Shown here: positions 1 through 8,356 of the stretch, in pieces
How positions within the stretch are numbered: the first letter of the stretch is position 1
Layout of the letters: each line of letters starts with the position of its first letter
Assembly: GCF_022865105.1 (NCBI RefSeq)
Contig: NZ_JAKNYM010000002.1
Span: forward strand, 467,501-531,500
Reading direction: 5' to 3'
DNA: 64,000 nucleotides
Source of the DNA: Sphingomicrobium astaxanthinifaciens
GTDB lineage: Bacteria > Pseudomonadota > Alphaproteobacteria > Sphingomonadales > Sphingomonadaceae
Position numbers and translations under genes: made by a program
The notes under the pieces: model-generated
The model's database searches: none
The model's input: only the letters and a program-made list of their open reading frames with translations
Told to the model about the DNA's origin: nothing

Positions 1-824
1 GTCAGAATGCAGGCCCCGCCGATCAGCAGCGGCAGCGCCATCAGCGGCACCAGCAGCTCGCCCACGACCCCGCCGAGCAGCAGCGCGGTGAGCACCATGG
101 TGATGCCGACGGTAACGACATAGGTCTCGAACAGGTCGGCCGCCATGCCCGCGCAGTCGCCGACATTGTCACCGACATTGTCGGCGATGACCGCGGGGTT
201 GCGGGGGTCGTCCTCGGGGATGCCCGCCTCGACCTTGCCGACGAGGTCGGCGCCGACGTCGGCGGCCTTGGTGAAGATGCCGCCGCCCAGGCGCGCGAAG
301 ATCGACACTAGGCTGGCCCCCAGCGCCAGCGCGGTCAGCCCGATGATCACCGTGCTGTCGTCGGCGGCATGTCCGCCGGGACCGATCAGGTAGGCGAAGT
401 AGCCGGCGATCGCGAGCAGCGCGAGCCCGACCACGAGCAGCCCGGTGACCGCGCCCGAGCGGAACGCCATCGTCAGCCCCTGCTGGAGCCCCGAGCGCGC
501 CGCCTCGGCGGTGCGCACGTTGGCGCCGACCGACACGTTCATGCCGATGAAACCCGCCACACCCGACAGGATCGCGCCGATCGCGAAGCCGATCGCGGCG
601 GCCCAGCCGAGAAACAGCAGGACGATGACGGCGACCGCCACCCCGACCAGCGTGATGGCGCTATACTGGCGCTTGAGATAGGCGCGCGCGCCTTCCTGGA
701 TGGCGCCCGCCACCTCGACCATGCGTTCGTTGCCCGCCGGTGCGCCGAGCACCTGGCGGGAAGTGATGATGCCGTAGAGCAGCGCAACGACGCCGCAGGC
801 AATCGCGATCAACACCAGATTCAT
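1..824 (-). CDS. hppA: Membrane-bound proton-translocating pyrophosphatase (C-terminal part outside window)
   Basis: This is an integral membrane pump that couples hydrolysis of inorganic pyrophosphate to H+ export. About the first 274 residues are visible, starting [13 protein letters not shown]. There is a hydrophobic N-terminal helix, further membrane helices, and the family signature [16 protein letters not shown] at about residues 184-199, followed by [10 protein letters not shown], whose acidic residues bind Mg-PPi. The end of the gene lies left of base 1, so the Ala/Lys position that separates K+-dependent from K+-independent types cannot be read. The ATG is at 824. It lies downstream of thiL on the same strand, with about 120 bases after the small peptide ORF. 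Confidence 0.95.
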   Translation of the reverse strand, partial: MNLVLIAIACGVVALLYGIITSRQVLGAPAGNERMVEVAGAIQEGARAYLKRQYSAITLVGVAVAVIVLLFLGWAAAIGFAIGAILSGVAGFIGMNVSVGANVRTAEAARSGLQQGLTMAFRSGAVTGLLVVGLALLAIAGYFAYLIGPGGHAADDSTVIIGLTALALGASLVSIFARLGGGIFTKAADVGADLVGKVEAGIPEDDPRNPAVIADNVGDNVGDCAGMAADLFETYVVTVGITMVLTALLLGGVVGELLVPLMALPLLIGGACIL

Positions 825-943
825 GACTGGAAAACCCCCCTGTTCGGGTCGGCGAGGAGCGCCGTTCCCATGATGTAACGAGCAACAGGTGTAACGCACA
901 TTTTAGCGTGCGCAAGGCTGCTCGCGCGGGGTGTTGATATGGG

Positions 944-1033
944 TTAAGCGAGGACCAGCGCGAGCAGGCTGCCGCCGAGGAAACCGGCGAACCCGAGCAA
1001 GAGGCGGCGCGGGTCAGTCGCGATGATGTTCAT
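944..1033 (-). CDS. Possible 29-residue single-span membrane peptide
   Basis: A short ORF starts with ATG inside the last codons of thiL in another frame and ends with TAA. It would encode MNIIATDPRRLL followed by a glycine-rich hydrophobic stretch (about residues 11-29) able to span the membrane once. The 20-base overlap with the thiL 3' end would allow translational coupling. It lies between thiL and hppA on their strand. I do not recognise a family, and codon bias alone cannot prove such a short gene. It could be a chance ORF. Confidence 0.35.
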   Translation of the reverse strand: MNIIATDPRRLLLGFAGFLGGSLLALVLA

Positions 1034-2021
1034 GGCCGAGCCTTTCGGGCAGGTCGACCGGATCGTCCCCGTCGTGGAGCGCGAGCCCGGTCCCGGGCGC
1101 CAGCCGCCCGATTACCGTCAGTCTCGCGTCCGATGGTAAAGATTGCCTTACCAGCGGTTCGTCCGCGGGCGCGATCGCGGCGAGCAGCGCATAATCGTCC
1201 CCCGCGGTCGCCGCGAACAGCCGCGCCGCGCGGTCCGCGCCCTTGTCGGCGATGAAGGCGGTCTCGAGCGGGAGGCGGGCGAGGTCGACCCGCGCCGCCA
1301 GCCCGCTCGCCGCCGCCAGCCGCCCGGCATCGAGCAGCAGCCCGTCGGAGACGTCCATCATCGCGTGCGCGAAGGGGGCGAGCGCCTCGCCCGCCGCGAG
1401 CAGCGGCACGGGGCGGCGGTAGATCTCGACCAGCGCCCCCGAGGCCTCGCGGTCCTGCTCGAGCGCCTCGAGCCCGGCCATCGCCGCGCCGACCGTGCCG
1501 ACGAGGAGGAGGAGGTCGCCCGCGCGCGCGCCGCTGCGCCGCGGCGCGGGCACCGGGGCGGTCCCGATCGCGGTCAGCCCGAGCACGCGGGGGGCCCCGT
1601 CGGGCAGCGCCACCGTGTCGCCCCCGAGGAGCGGCAGCCGGTAGCTCTCGCAGGCGGCGGCGAGCCCGGTCAGGAAGCGCTCCTCCCACTCGCCCGGGGC
1701 CATCTCGCGCCCGGGGGTGCCGATCGTGAGCGACAGCAGCGCGCCGACCGGGCGCGCGCCCTTGGCGGCGAGGTCCGACAGGTTCACCGCGGCCAGCTTC
1801 CACCCGACGCTCTCGGGCGGGTCGCCGCGGCGATAGTGCACTCCCTCGACGATCGTGTCGTGGGTCAGCACCCGCCCGTCGAGATGCGCGACGTCGTCGG
1901 CCAGCCCCGCCGCGGCGGGATGATCGGCGAGCCGCGCCAGCCGCGCGTGCAGCCGCGCCTCGAGGCTCAGCCCCGCGGGGGCGGGCGATGACGGCTTCAC
2001 AGGGGGGGCGCGGCGCGGCAT
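1014..2021 (-). CDS. thiL: Thiamine-monophosphate kinase
   Basis: ThiL uses ATP to phosphorylate thiamine monophosphate to thiamine diphosphate, the last step of cofactor synthesis, in the cytosol. The protein is about 335 residues, normal for the family. Visible motifs are the N-terminal DDVA acidic segment, HDTIVEGVHY, the AVNLSDLAAKGARP segment typical of the PurM/ThiL ATP-binding fold, GGDTV, and DVSDGLLLDA and AGDDYALLA in the C-terminal half. The ATG at 2021 is preferred because the reading frame upstream runs into the divergent gene; a GTG nine codons in is possible. The Shine-Dalgarno sequence is weak. The order nusB-thiL is common in alphaproteobacteria, but here the divergent esterase-like gene separates the two. 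Confidence 0.92.
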   Translation of the reverse strand: MPRRAPPVKPSSPAPAGLSLEARLHARLARLADHPAAAGLADDVAHLDGRVLTHDTIVEGVHYRRGDPPESVGWKLAAVNLSDLAAKGARPVGALLSLTIGTPGREMAPGEWEERFLTGLAAACESYRLPLLGGDTVALPDGAPRVLGLTAIGTAPVPAPRRSGARAGDLLLLVGTVGAAMAGLEALEQDREASGALVEIYRRPVPLLAAGEALAPFAHAMMDVSDGLLLDAGRLAAASGLAARVDLARLPLETAFIADKGADRAARLFAATAGDDYALLAAIAPADEPLVRQSLPSDARLTVIGRLAPGTGLALHDGDDPVDLPERLGHEHHRD

Positions 2022-2053
2022 GGTCGAACTGCAATCGCACGAGGGAGAGGAAA

Positions 2054-3163
2054 TTGCCAATCGCCTTGCTGCTCGCGCTCGGCGCCGCGCTGCAGGATCC
2101 GGGCCCCGAGGCCGCCGCGCTGGCGCGGCAGGCGGCCGCGCTCGCGCAGGATGCCGAGACCGCAGCCGAGGTCGGGGCCGAGGTCGGGGTCGTCGCCGAG
2201 GCCGACGCCGGCGCGCTCGATCCCGACGTCGAGGTCGACGGCGACGGCGACGCCGACGCGCCCCCGCGCGCAGCGGGGCCCGTCGACACGCTCCCCGGGG
2301 CGGCCACGCTCCCCGCCGTCGCGGCGGGGCGAATCACGCAGATGATGTTCGACGACGGCGCCGCCGCCGGGGTCGGCGAGGTGTGGGTCTGGACCCCGCC
2401 CTCCTACGGGCGCGACCCGCGCGCGCGCTATCCGGTGCTCTATGTCCACGACGGGCAGAACCTGTTCGATCCCGCCTTTGCCGACGCGGGGCAGGCCTGG
2501 GGGATCGACGAGGCGATCACCCGGCTGGCCGCGCGCGGCGACCTGCGCGAATGGATCGTCGTCGGCATCCGCAGCCCGCGCGAGCGCTGGCGCGCGCTGT
2601 TTCCCGAGAAACTCTACGATTTCCTCCCCGCGGCGCGGCAGCGCGCGCTCGCCGAACCGCGCGGCGCGCTCGTCGGCGATGCCTATCTCGGCTGGATGGT
2701 CGAGCGGCTCAAACCCTATATCGATCGCCGCTACCCGACCCATGCCGGGCCCGAGAATACCGCGGTGATGGGGGCCGCGCTGGGCGGGCTGACCAGCCTC
2801 TACGCGGTCGCCGAATATCCGCATGTCTTCGGGCAGGGCGCGGCGCTGTCGGCGCGCTTCGCGCTGCCCGATGCCGACACCGGCCCCGCCGACCCGGTCG
2901 GCGACATCGTCGCGGCGTGGGACGCCTATCTCGATTCGACGCATATCGATCCGCAGCGCAACGCGCTCTACCTCGATCACGGGACCGCGCCTGCGGGCGA
3001 GGCGGCGGGCTACCACGCCGCCTTCGCGGCGATGATGCGCAAGGGGGGCTGGCCCGCGCGGCATTTCGAGAGCCGCCGCTTCACCGGCGCCGCGCCCGAC
3101 GTGCAGAGCTGGCGCGAGCGGATCGACATCCCGCTCGCCTTCCTCGATCGCTACGATCCCTGA
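2054..3163 (+). CDS. Esterase-fold (Fes/IroE-like alpha/beta hydrolase) protein lacking catalytic Ser and His
   Basis: About 369 residues from a TTG codon with a good Shine-Dalgarno (GAGGGAGAGG) three bases upstream. The N-terminus LPIALLLALGAAL looks like a short signal sequence. It is followed by an Ala/Glu/Asp-rich low-complexity segment (residues ~15-75) and then an esterase domain (PF00756-like): PVLYVHDGQNLFDP, LKPYIDRRYPT, a nucleophile elbow, and LYLDHGT. The elbow reads GAALGG where the family has GxSxGG, so the serine is alanine (codon 2777-2779). The usual His before the C-terminal W..R is also absent (PDVQSW). The fold is supported; catalytic activity is not. It is probably a secreted binding or scaffold protein, which is inference. 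Confidence 0.75.
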   Translation: MPIALLLALGAALQDPGPEAAALARQAAALAQDAETAAEVGAEVGVVAEADAGALDPDVEVDGDGDADAPPRAAGPVDTLPGAATLPAVAAGRITQMMFDDGAAAGVGEVWVWTPPSYGRDPRARYPVLYVHDGQNLFDPAFADAGQAWGIDEAITRLAARGDLREWIVVGIRSPRERWRALFPEKLYDFLPAARQRALAEPRGALVGDAYLGWMVERLKPYIDRRYPTHAGPENTAVMGAALGGLTSLYAVAEYPHVFGQGAALSARFALPDADTGPADPVGDIVAAWDAYLDSTHIDPQRNALYLDHGTAPAGEAAGYHAAFAAMMRKGGWPARHFESRRFTGAAPDVQSWRERIDIPLAFLDRYDP

Positions 3164-3194
3164 GGCCGCGCCAAACCCGCGCCCGCGCGTGCGC

Positions 3195-3638
3195 CTAGCC
3201 GCGCACGTCCTTGGCGATGGCGTCGAGCAGGCCGTTGACGAAGCCCTTCTCGCGCGCATCGAAGAAGGCGTCGGCGACGTCGACATATTCGTCGATCACC
3301 GAGGCGCGCGGCACGTCGGGACGTGCCACCAGCTCGTAGGTGCCCGCGCGCAGGATGGCGCGCATCGCGCGATCGAGCCGCGACAGGCTCCAGCCTTCCG
3401 ACAGCTTGGCCGCGATCTTCTCGTCGAGTTCGTCCTTGCGCGCCAGCACGCCGGCGACGATGTCGTCGAAGAAGAGCACCTCGGCCTCGGCATATTGCAC
3501 GTCCTCGATCACCTGCCCGAGGCGGTGTTCGTGGAATTCGTGGATGAGCTGCGCGGTGCCGGTGCCCTCCATCTCCTGCTGGTACAGGGCCTGGACGGCG
3601 GCGAGCCGCGCGGCGGAACGGCTTTTCGATCTCGACAT
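3195..3638 (-). CDS. nusB: Transcription antitermination / N-utilisation protein NusB
   Basis: A 147-residue all-helical RNA-binding protein that, with NusE (S10), binds boxA RNA and helps antitermination on rRNA operons. The start [25 protein letters not shown] matches the family N-terminus: an Arg-rich lead, then AxQALYQ. The C-terminal half has LDRAMRAILRAGTYEL, DVPRASVIDEYVDVA and the closing FVNGLLDAIAK, all classic NusB features. The frame extends 12 codons upstream, but homology starts at MSRSKS. The gene points towards the esterase-like gene (convergent, 31 bases apart) and diverges from the DUF2332 gene. Confidence 0.95.
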   Translation of the reverse strand: MSRSKSRSAARLAAVQALYQQEMEGTGTAQLIHEFHEHRLGQVIEDVQYAEAEVLFFDDIVAGVLARKDELDEKIAAKLSEGWSLSRLDRAMRAILRAGTYELVARPDVPRASVIDEYVDVADAFFDAREKGFVNGLLDAIAKDVRG

Positions 3639-3697
3639 GGGGCGGCCTTTGCCCGCTGGCGCCCGATCATGCAAGGAAAAGGGCGGAGGAGACGCCC

Positions 3698-4753
3698 GTG
3701 ACCGCCACCCCCGCGCAGGCCTTTTCGAACCAGGCCGACTATTGCCGCGCCAACGGCGCCCCGCTCACCGCCGCCATCTGCCGCGCGGTGTGGAAGGGGC
3801 TCGATCCCGACAGCGCGCTCGGACGCATGATCCATCGCTGGCCGCGCGATCCGCTCAAGGACGTCGTGCCGCTGCGGGTGGCGGCGGGGTTGCAGGCGCT
3901 GCACCTGTCGGGCGCCGAACCGCGGCTCGCCCCGCTCTACGCGGGCGAGTTGCTGCGCGAGGAGATCGCGCCGCTGGTGGCCGCGGTGCTGCGCGCGCAC
4001 GAGGCGGCGATCCTGCCCTGGATGGAGCGCCCCCCGCAGACCAACGAGGCGGGGCGCTCAGCGGGGTTGATGGCGGGCCTCAAATGGCTCGCGGGGCAGG
4101 GGCTCGGGCCGCGTTTCGAGCTGGTCGAGATCGGGTCGAGCGCGGGGATCAACCTGATGATCGACCGCTTCTTCATCGACCTCGCGGGCACGCGCAACGG
4201 ACCCGCCGACAGCCCGGTGCGGCTGGCCCCCAAATGGAAGGGGGCGCCGCCGCCCGAGGCGCCGGTCGCGATCCTCGCCGCGACCGGCTGCGACCGCGAC
4301 CCGCTCGACCTCGCGCGCGCGGCGGACCGCATCCGACTGGCCGCCTATGTCTGGCCCGAGATGAAGGAGCGCACCGCGCGGCTGGAGGCGGTGTTCGACC
4401 TCGCCGCGGCGCGGGGGGCGCCGCAGGTGGTCGAGGCCGATGCCGCCGACTTCGTCGAGGCGCAGCTCGCCGCGCCGCGCGAGAACGGGGTCACCCGGGT
4501 GCTGATGCACAGCCTCGTGTGGCAGTATCTGCCGGCCGAGACGCAGGCGCGGATCCGGCTGGCGATGACAGCAGCGGGGGAGGCGGCGAGCGCGCACCAG
4601 CCGCTGGCGTGGGTCAGCCTCGAGGGCGACCGGGCGCTGCTGCGGCATGTCCTCAAGGTCCGCTACTGGCCGGGCGGCGCGGAGGAGGCCACGCTCGCGC
4701 ACGGCCATGCGCATGGCGGCTGGATCGACTGGCTAGCCGAGGAAGTCGGCTAG
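3698..4753 (+). CDS. DUF2332 family protein
   Basis: A 351-residue protein with a GTG start. The sequence resembles the DUF2332 family: an N-terminal FSNQADYCRANGAPLTAAIC segment, a central VEIGSSAGINLMIDRF motif that looks like the glycine-rich loop of a methyltransferase-like Rossmann fold, and LMHSLVWQYLP near the C-terminus. No biochemical role is established for the family that I know of. No signal peptide or membrane segment is evident, so it is probably cytosolic. It is divergent from nusB (59 bases apart). Its last 21 bases overlap the convergent hydrolase gene. Confidence 0.8.
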   Translation: MTATPAQAFSNQADYCRANGAPLTAAICRAVWKGLDPDSALGRMIHRWPRDPLKDVVPLRVAAGLQALHLSGAEPRLAPLYAGELLREEIAPLVAAVLRAHEAAILPWMERPPQTNEAGRSAGLMAGLKWLAGQGLGPRFELVEIGSSAGINLMIDRFFIDLAGTRNGPADSPVRLAPKWKGAPPPEAPVAILAATGCDRDPLDLARAADRIRLAAYVWPEMKERTARLEAVFDLAAARGAPQVVEADAADFVEAQLAAPRENGVTRVLMHSLVWQYLPAETQARIRLAMTAAGEAASAHQPLAWVSLEGDRALLRHVLKVRYWPGGAEEATLAHGHAHGGWIDWLAEEVG

Positions 4754-5617
4754 CGCCTTCGCGACGGGTTCGGGTTTCTCCCACGGCACGAAATGGCCCG
4801 CGTCGGCGACCCGCTCGATGCGCAGGTCGTCGACCAGCTCGCCCAGCCCGTCGAGCTGGCAGGGGAGGAGCGCGGGGTCCTTCATGCCCCAGACCACCAG
4901 CGTGGGGATGCGGATCCGCGGCACCCCGCTCATCACCCAGTCGGGATAGGGCACGTCCTCCTCGTCCATCGCGGGGACGAGGATCGGCGAGGCGCGGTAC
5001 CAGGCGAGCATGCCCTCGAGCGCGCCCTCCGCGCTCCATTCCTCGAGATAGGCCTGCCGGTCGGCGTCGGGGATGGTGGCGAGGTCGAGGTGGGGGCAGA
5101 AGCTCTTGTCGAAGAAGGTGTCCCAGCCCATCGCGCGAATCTGCTCCTCCATCCCGGTGGCGCGGAAGGCGCGCATGTACTGACTCGCCGCGCGCTGGGC
5201 GGGATCGTCGATCAGGCTCTTCTGGAAGAGGAGCGGGTGGGGCGAATTGACGATGGCCAGCTTCTCGATGTGCGGGCCGCCGCGCAGCGCCGCCGCCCAC
5301 GCCACCGCGCCGCCCCAGTCGTGCCCGACGAGGCTGAATTTCTGGTGCCCGAGCGCCGCGGCAAGCGCCAGCAGGTCGGCGATCGCCTTGTCGGTGCGAT
5401 AATCATCGAGGTCGCGCGGCTTGTCCGAGCCCCCGAAGCCGCGCTGGTCGGGCATGATCAGGCGGAAGCGATCCTCGAGCAGCGGCACGATGCCGCGCCA
5501 GGTGCGATGCGATTCGGGAAAGCCGTGGAGGAGGAAGACGGGCGGCGCGTCTTCCGGCCCGGCGAGCGCGACGTCGAGGCCGATGCCGGTCGAAAGGGAG
5601 ATGCGCTGGGTCTTCAC
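4733..5617 (-). CDS. Alpha/beta hydrolase, epoxide hydrolase / haloalkane dehalogenase-like
   Basis: About 294 residues from a GTG that overlaps the pirin stop as GTGA. The fold landmarks are HGFPESHRTWRG (oxyanion-hole HGxP), DQRGFGGSDKP, the nucleophile elbow GHDWGG with Asp as expected for epoxide hydrolases and dehalogenases, VVWGMKDPAL (acid region), and AGHFVPWEKPE with the catalytic His. It most likely opens an epoxide or a related C-O/C-halogen bond through an ester intermediate; the substrate is unknown. It is the last gene of a bolA-pirin-hydrolase operon. The 3' end overlaps the DUF2332 gene by 21 bases. Confidence 0.88.
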   Translation of the reverse strand: MKTQRISLSTGIGLDVALAGPEDAPPVFLLHGFPESHRTWRGIVPLLEDRFRLIMPDQRGFGGSDKPRDLDDYRTDKAIADLLALAAALGHQKFSLVGHDWGGAVAWAAALRGGPHIEKLAIVNSPHPLLFQKSLIDDPAQRAASQYMRAFRATGMEEQIRAMGWDTFFDKSFCPHLDLATIPDADRQAYLEEWSAEGALEGMLAWYRASPILVPAMDEEDVPYPDWVMSGVPRIRIPTLVVWGMKDPALLPCQLDGLGELVDDLRIERVADAGHFVPWEKPEPVAKALADFLG

Positions 5618-6495
5618 GGATAGCTCACCGTCTTGGGCACCGCGGGGATGGGGATGCGCTCGACATCGTCGCCGGGGACGAGCGGGAAGCGGCGCGCGGT
5701 CCAGTCCTCCTTCGCCTGCGCGATGCGATCGCGGCTCGAGGAGACGAAATTCCACCACACGTGGCGCTTGGTCGAAAAGGCCTCGCCGCCGAGCAGCATC
5801 GCGCGGCCCCGGCCCTTCAGCGTCATCGGCTCGCCGGGTTTGAGGATGTAGAGGTTGAAGGGGTCGAGCGGCTGGTCGTCGAGGGTGATCGTCCCCTCGG
5901 TCACCAGCACCGCACGCTCGTCGGCCTCCGCGTCGATCGGGAGCGCGCCATCCTCGAGGACGATGTCGGCGTAGATGGTCGGGCTGTGCTGCGGCGTCGT
6001 GGCGGTCTGGCCCCATAGCGTTCCCATCAGCACCCGCGCCGAGGCCTTGCCGTCCTCGACCAGCGGCAGCCCCTCCTCGGTGACATGGTCGAAGGCGGGC
6101 GCGATCTCCTCGCGACCGTCGGGCAGCGCGAGCCAGGTCTGCATGCCGTAGAGCCGGGGCCCCGCGTCGCGTTCGGCCTGCGGCGAGCGCTCCGAATGGA
6201 CGATGCCCTTGCCCGCGGTCATCAGGTTGATCGCGCCGGGGCGGATCACCTGGCTGGTGCCGAGGCTGTCGCGGTGGTGGATCGCGCCCTCGAACAAATA
6301 GGTCACGGTGGCGAGGTTGATATGCGGGTGCGGGCGCACGTCCATGCCCTGCCCGGAGGCCATTTGCGCGGGGCCGAACTCGTCGACGAAGATGAAGGGG
6401 CCGACCATCGTGCGCGGGCGGCTCGGCAGCACGCGGCGGACCTTGAAGGCGCCGAGGTCGTGGACGCTCGGGGTGATTTCTTGGAGCGCGCTCAT
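5614..6495 (-). CDS. Pirin family protein (bicupin)
   Basis: A 293-residue bicupin. The N-terminal cupin carries the metal ligands: HPHINLATVTYL around residue 56, and GKGIVHSE further on with His and Glu. GPFIFVDEFGP and DVRPHPH are typical pirin sequence. The C-terminal cupin (RAVLVTEGTITLDD, FNLYILKPGEP) lacks metal ligands, as usual. Pirins are Fe-binding proteins; some act as quercetinase-like dioxygenases and others as redox regulators, and the sequence does not decide which. The ATG overlaps the bolA stop (ATGA) and its own stop overlaps the hydrolase GTG, so translation of the three genes is probably coupled. Confidence 0.92.
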   Translation of the reverse strand: MSALQEITPSVHDLGAFKVRRVLPSRPRTMVGPFIFVDEFGPAQMASGQGMDVRPHPHINLATVTYLFEGAIHHRDSLGTSQVIRPGAINLMTAGKGIVHSERSPQAERDAGPRLYGMQTWLALPDGREEIAPAFDHVTEEGLPLVEDGKASARVLMGTLWGQTATTPQHSPTIYADIVLEDGALPIDAEADERAVLVTEGTITLDDQPLDPFNLYILKPGEPMTLKGRGRAMLLGGEAFSTKRHVWWNFVSSSRDRIAQAKEDWTARRFPLVPGDDVERIPIPAVPKTVSYP

Positions 6496-6770
6496 CGCGC
6501 TTCGTCGGGCGTCTGCGCCCTGATGGCCAGCGCGTGGATCGGATTGTCCATCAGCTCGCCCAGCGCCTTGTACACGAGGCGCTGGCGCGCGACGCGGCCG
6601 AGCCCGTCGAACCGCGCCGAGACGATGTGCACCGACCAGTGCGTCTCGCCCGAGCCGTCGTCGCCCATGTGCCCGGCATGCGCGGCGCTGTCATTGTCGA
6701 GCGTCAAGGCGACGGGCGACAGCGCGTTCGTCAGGCGGCGGATGATCTCGGCGCTGGTGTTCTGGGTCAT
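6492..6770 (-). CDS. bolA: BolA family protein
   Basis: About 92 residues. The class II KH-like BolA fold is indicated by AEIIRRLTNALSPVALTLDNDSAAH, then HWSVHIVSARFDGLGRVARQR and LVYKALGELMDNPIHALAIRA. The HWSVH and RFDG segments and the conserved His near the end are hallmarks of the family. BolA proteins partner with monothiol glutaredoxins in Fe-S/iron handling. The second ATG (6770) is preferred over 6779 because GGGAG lies just ahead of it. It is the first gene of the operon with pirin and hydrolase, and it diverges from the J-domain gene with only 26 bases between the starts. Confidence 0.92.
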   Translation of the reverse strand: MTQNTSAEIIRRLTNALSPVALTLDNDSAAHAGHMGDDGSGETHWSVHIVSARFDGLGRVARQRLVYKALGELMDNPIHALAIRAQTPDEAR

Positions 6771-6796
6771 CGCTCCCATATAGGGACGCGAGCGCG

Positions 6797-7384
6797 ATGA
6801 CCAAACGACCCGAGAAATTCCATGGCCGCGTCGAAGGCGCGGGGCAACGGTGCGCGGTTCCCGGATGCGGGGACGCGGGCGAATTCCGCGCGCCGCTCAC
6901 CCCGGGCGATTTCGACGGCCCGGGCGAGGTGCGCTGGCTGTGTCTCGACCATGTTCGCCAGCACAACAGCGCCTACAATTATTTTGCCGGGATGAGCGCC
7001 GAGGAGATCGAGGCGGCGCAATCGCCGATCCCGCGCCGCGCGGGCGAGGGCGGGCGACGCTTCGCCTACGCGCCGGGCGCCGACCCGGGCCCGCGCTGGG
7101 CCGATTTCGACGACCCGCTCGATGCCATCGCCGCGCGCTTTCGCGACGCGGCGACGATGCGCGAGGAACGGCGCCGCTCGCGCTTCTCGGCCGAGGAACG
7201 CGGCGCGCTGCGAGTCCTCGGGCTCGGCCCCGAGGCCGACCTCCACGCGGTGCGCAAGGCCTATGCCGGGCTGGTGCGCCGCTACCACCCCGACCGCAAC
7301 GGCGGCGATCGCCGCCACGAGGCGCGGTTGCGCGCGGTCATCGACGCCTTCCAGCGGCTACGCAAGAGCACCGCCTTCGGCTAG
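6797..7384 (+). CDS. J-domain (DnaJ-like) protein
   Basis: 195 residues. A C-terminal J domain (about residues 137-190) reads ALRVLGLGPEADLHAVRKAY, then LVRRYHPDRNGGD with the HPD tripeptide that stimulates Hsp70 ATPase. It ends AVIDAFQRLRKS. The N-terminal part has CAVPGC and LCLDHVRQHN, a small possible zinc site, followed by the NSAYNYFAGM segment seen in alphaproteobacterial J proteins of this type. It has no G/F region or zinc-finger repeats, so it is a specialised co-chaperone rather than DnaJ. The stop overlaps that of the convergent VOC gene in the sequence CTAG. Confidence 0.9.
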   Translation: MTKRPEKFHGRVEGAGQRCAVPGCGDAGEFRAPLTPGDFDGPGEVRWLCLDHVRQHNSAYNYFAGMSAEEIEAAQSPIPRRAGEGGRRFAYAPGADPGPRWADFDDPLDAIAARFRDAATMREERRRSRFSAEERGALRVLGLGPEADLHAVRKAYAGLVRRYHPDRNGGDRRHEARLRAVIDAFQRLRKSTAFG

Positions 7385-7863
7385 CCGTCGGGCGCCCCCA
7401 CCGCCCGCTCGAGCGCGGCGATGTCGATCCTGACCATCGCCTGCATCGCCGCGAAGGCGGCGGGCGCGCTGTCCGGGTCGGCGAGCAGGTCGAGCAGGCG
7501 CTGCGGGGTGACCTGCCAGGCAAAGCCGAAGCGGTCGGCGATCCAGCCGCACGCCATCGCCGCACCGCCCCCCGCCTCGAGCGCCTGCCACACCCGGTCG
7601 GTCTCCTCCTGGTCGCGGGTCACCAGCATCAGGCTGGTCGCCGGGCTCGGCCGGAAGGCGTCGCCGCCGTTCATCAGCATCACCCGCTGCCCGGCGATCT
7701 CGAGGTCGATGGTGATGACATCGCCCGCCTTGCCCCCCGGCCAGTCGGCGGGCGAGCGGTTCTCGGCGATCAGTCGCGTGCGCGGGAAGCTGTCGACGTA
7801 GAAGGCGGCCGCCGCGCTGGCCTCGTGGTCGAACCACAGGCAGGGCCGCAACGCGCCGCTCAC
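7381..7863 (-). CDS. VOC / PhnB-like (3-demethylubiquinone methyltransferase-fold) protein
   Basis: About 160 residues. It starts at a GTG overlapping the DUF1428 stop as GTGA. The sequence RPCLWFDHEASAAAAFYVDSF, ITIDLEIAGQRVMLMNGG and CGWIADRFGFAWQVTPQRL is characteristic of the PhnB-like vicinal-oxygen-chelate family. The name '3-demethylubiquinone-9 3-methyltransferase' is often attached, but the fold is a VOC metalloprotein and no methyltransferase motif is visible. The function is unknown. The C-terminal tail runs IDIAALERAVG. It is coupled to the DUF1428 gene, a frequent neighbour of such proteins. Confidence 0.88.
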   Translation of the reverse strand: MSGALRPCLWFDHEASAAAAFYVDSFPRTRLIAENRSPADWPGGKAGDVITIDLEIAGQRVMLMNGGDAFRPSPATSLMLVTRDQEETDRVWQALEAGGGAAMACGWIADRFGFAWQVTPQRLLDLLADPDSAPAAFAAMQAMVRIDIAALERAVGAPDG

Positions 7864-8219
7864 CGGTCGACGATCGAGCGGAACCCGCCGAGCACCATCC
7901 GCTTGCCATCGAACGGCATATGCTCGGGCTGGGGCATGGCCTCCATATAGGCCCGCATCTTCTTCCACCCCTCCTCGCGCGCCTCCTTCGAGGGCCATTC
8001 GACGTAGCTGAAGACGGTCTTCTCCCCCGCCTCGGCGAGCACGGCGGTGTGGAAATCGTTGAGCTTGCCGGTCGGGCAGTCGTCCTCGACCGCCTCGACC
8101 ACGCGGGTCGCGCCCCATTCGCGAAACTTGGGCGCCAGTTCCTCGGCGAGCGCGCGATAGGCCTCGAGTTCGCCCTCGGGCACGGGCACGAGATAACCGT
8201 CGACATAGGTCATGACCAT
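7860..8219 (-). CDS. DUF1428 family protein (dimeric alpha-beta barrel)
   Basis: 119 residues. MVMTYVDGYLVPVPEGELEAYR and VFSYVEWPSKEAREEGWKKM, followed by MPFDGKRMVLGGFRSIVD, are diagnostic of DUF1428, a small ferredoxin-like dimeric fold of unknown function. The start at 8219 follows GAGAGGAGCA; a second ATG two codons later is also possible. The downstream VOC gene begins within its stop codon, so the two are almost certainly co-translated. Confidence 0.9.
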   Translation of the reverse strand: MVMTYVDGYLVPVPEGELEAYRALAEELAPKFREWGATRVVEAVEDDCPTGKLNDFHTAVLAEAGEKTVFSYVEWPSKEAREEGWKKMRAYMEAMPQPEHMPFDGKRMVLGGFRSIVDR

Positions 8220-8356
8220 TGCTCCTCTCTCGGCCCGGCGCGGCAGGCGGCCGCGCCCGTCGCCCTTGCGCCGCCGCATAGCATGAGGGCGGGAGTCGCG
8301 CCTACGACCAACGGCGGTTATTGTGGCGCGCATCCTCCTCCTCTAAAGCCCCTCCC

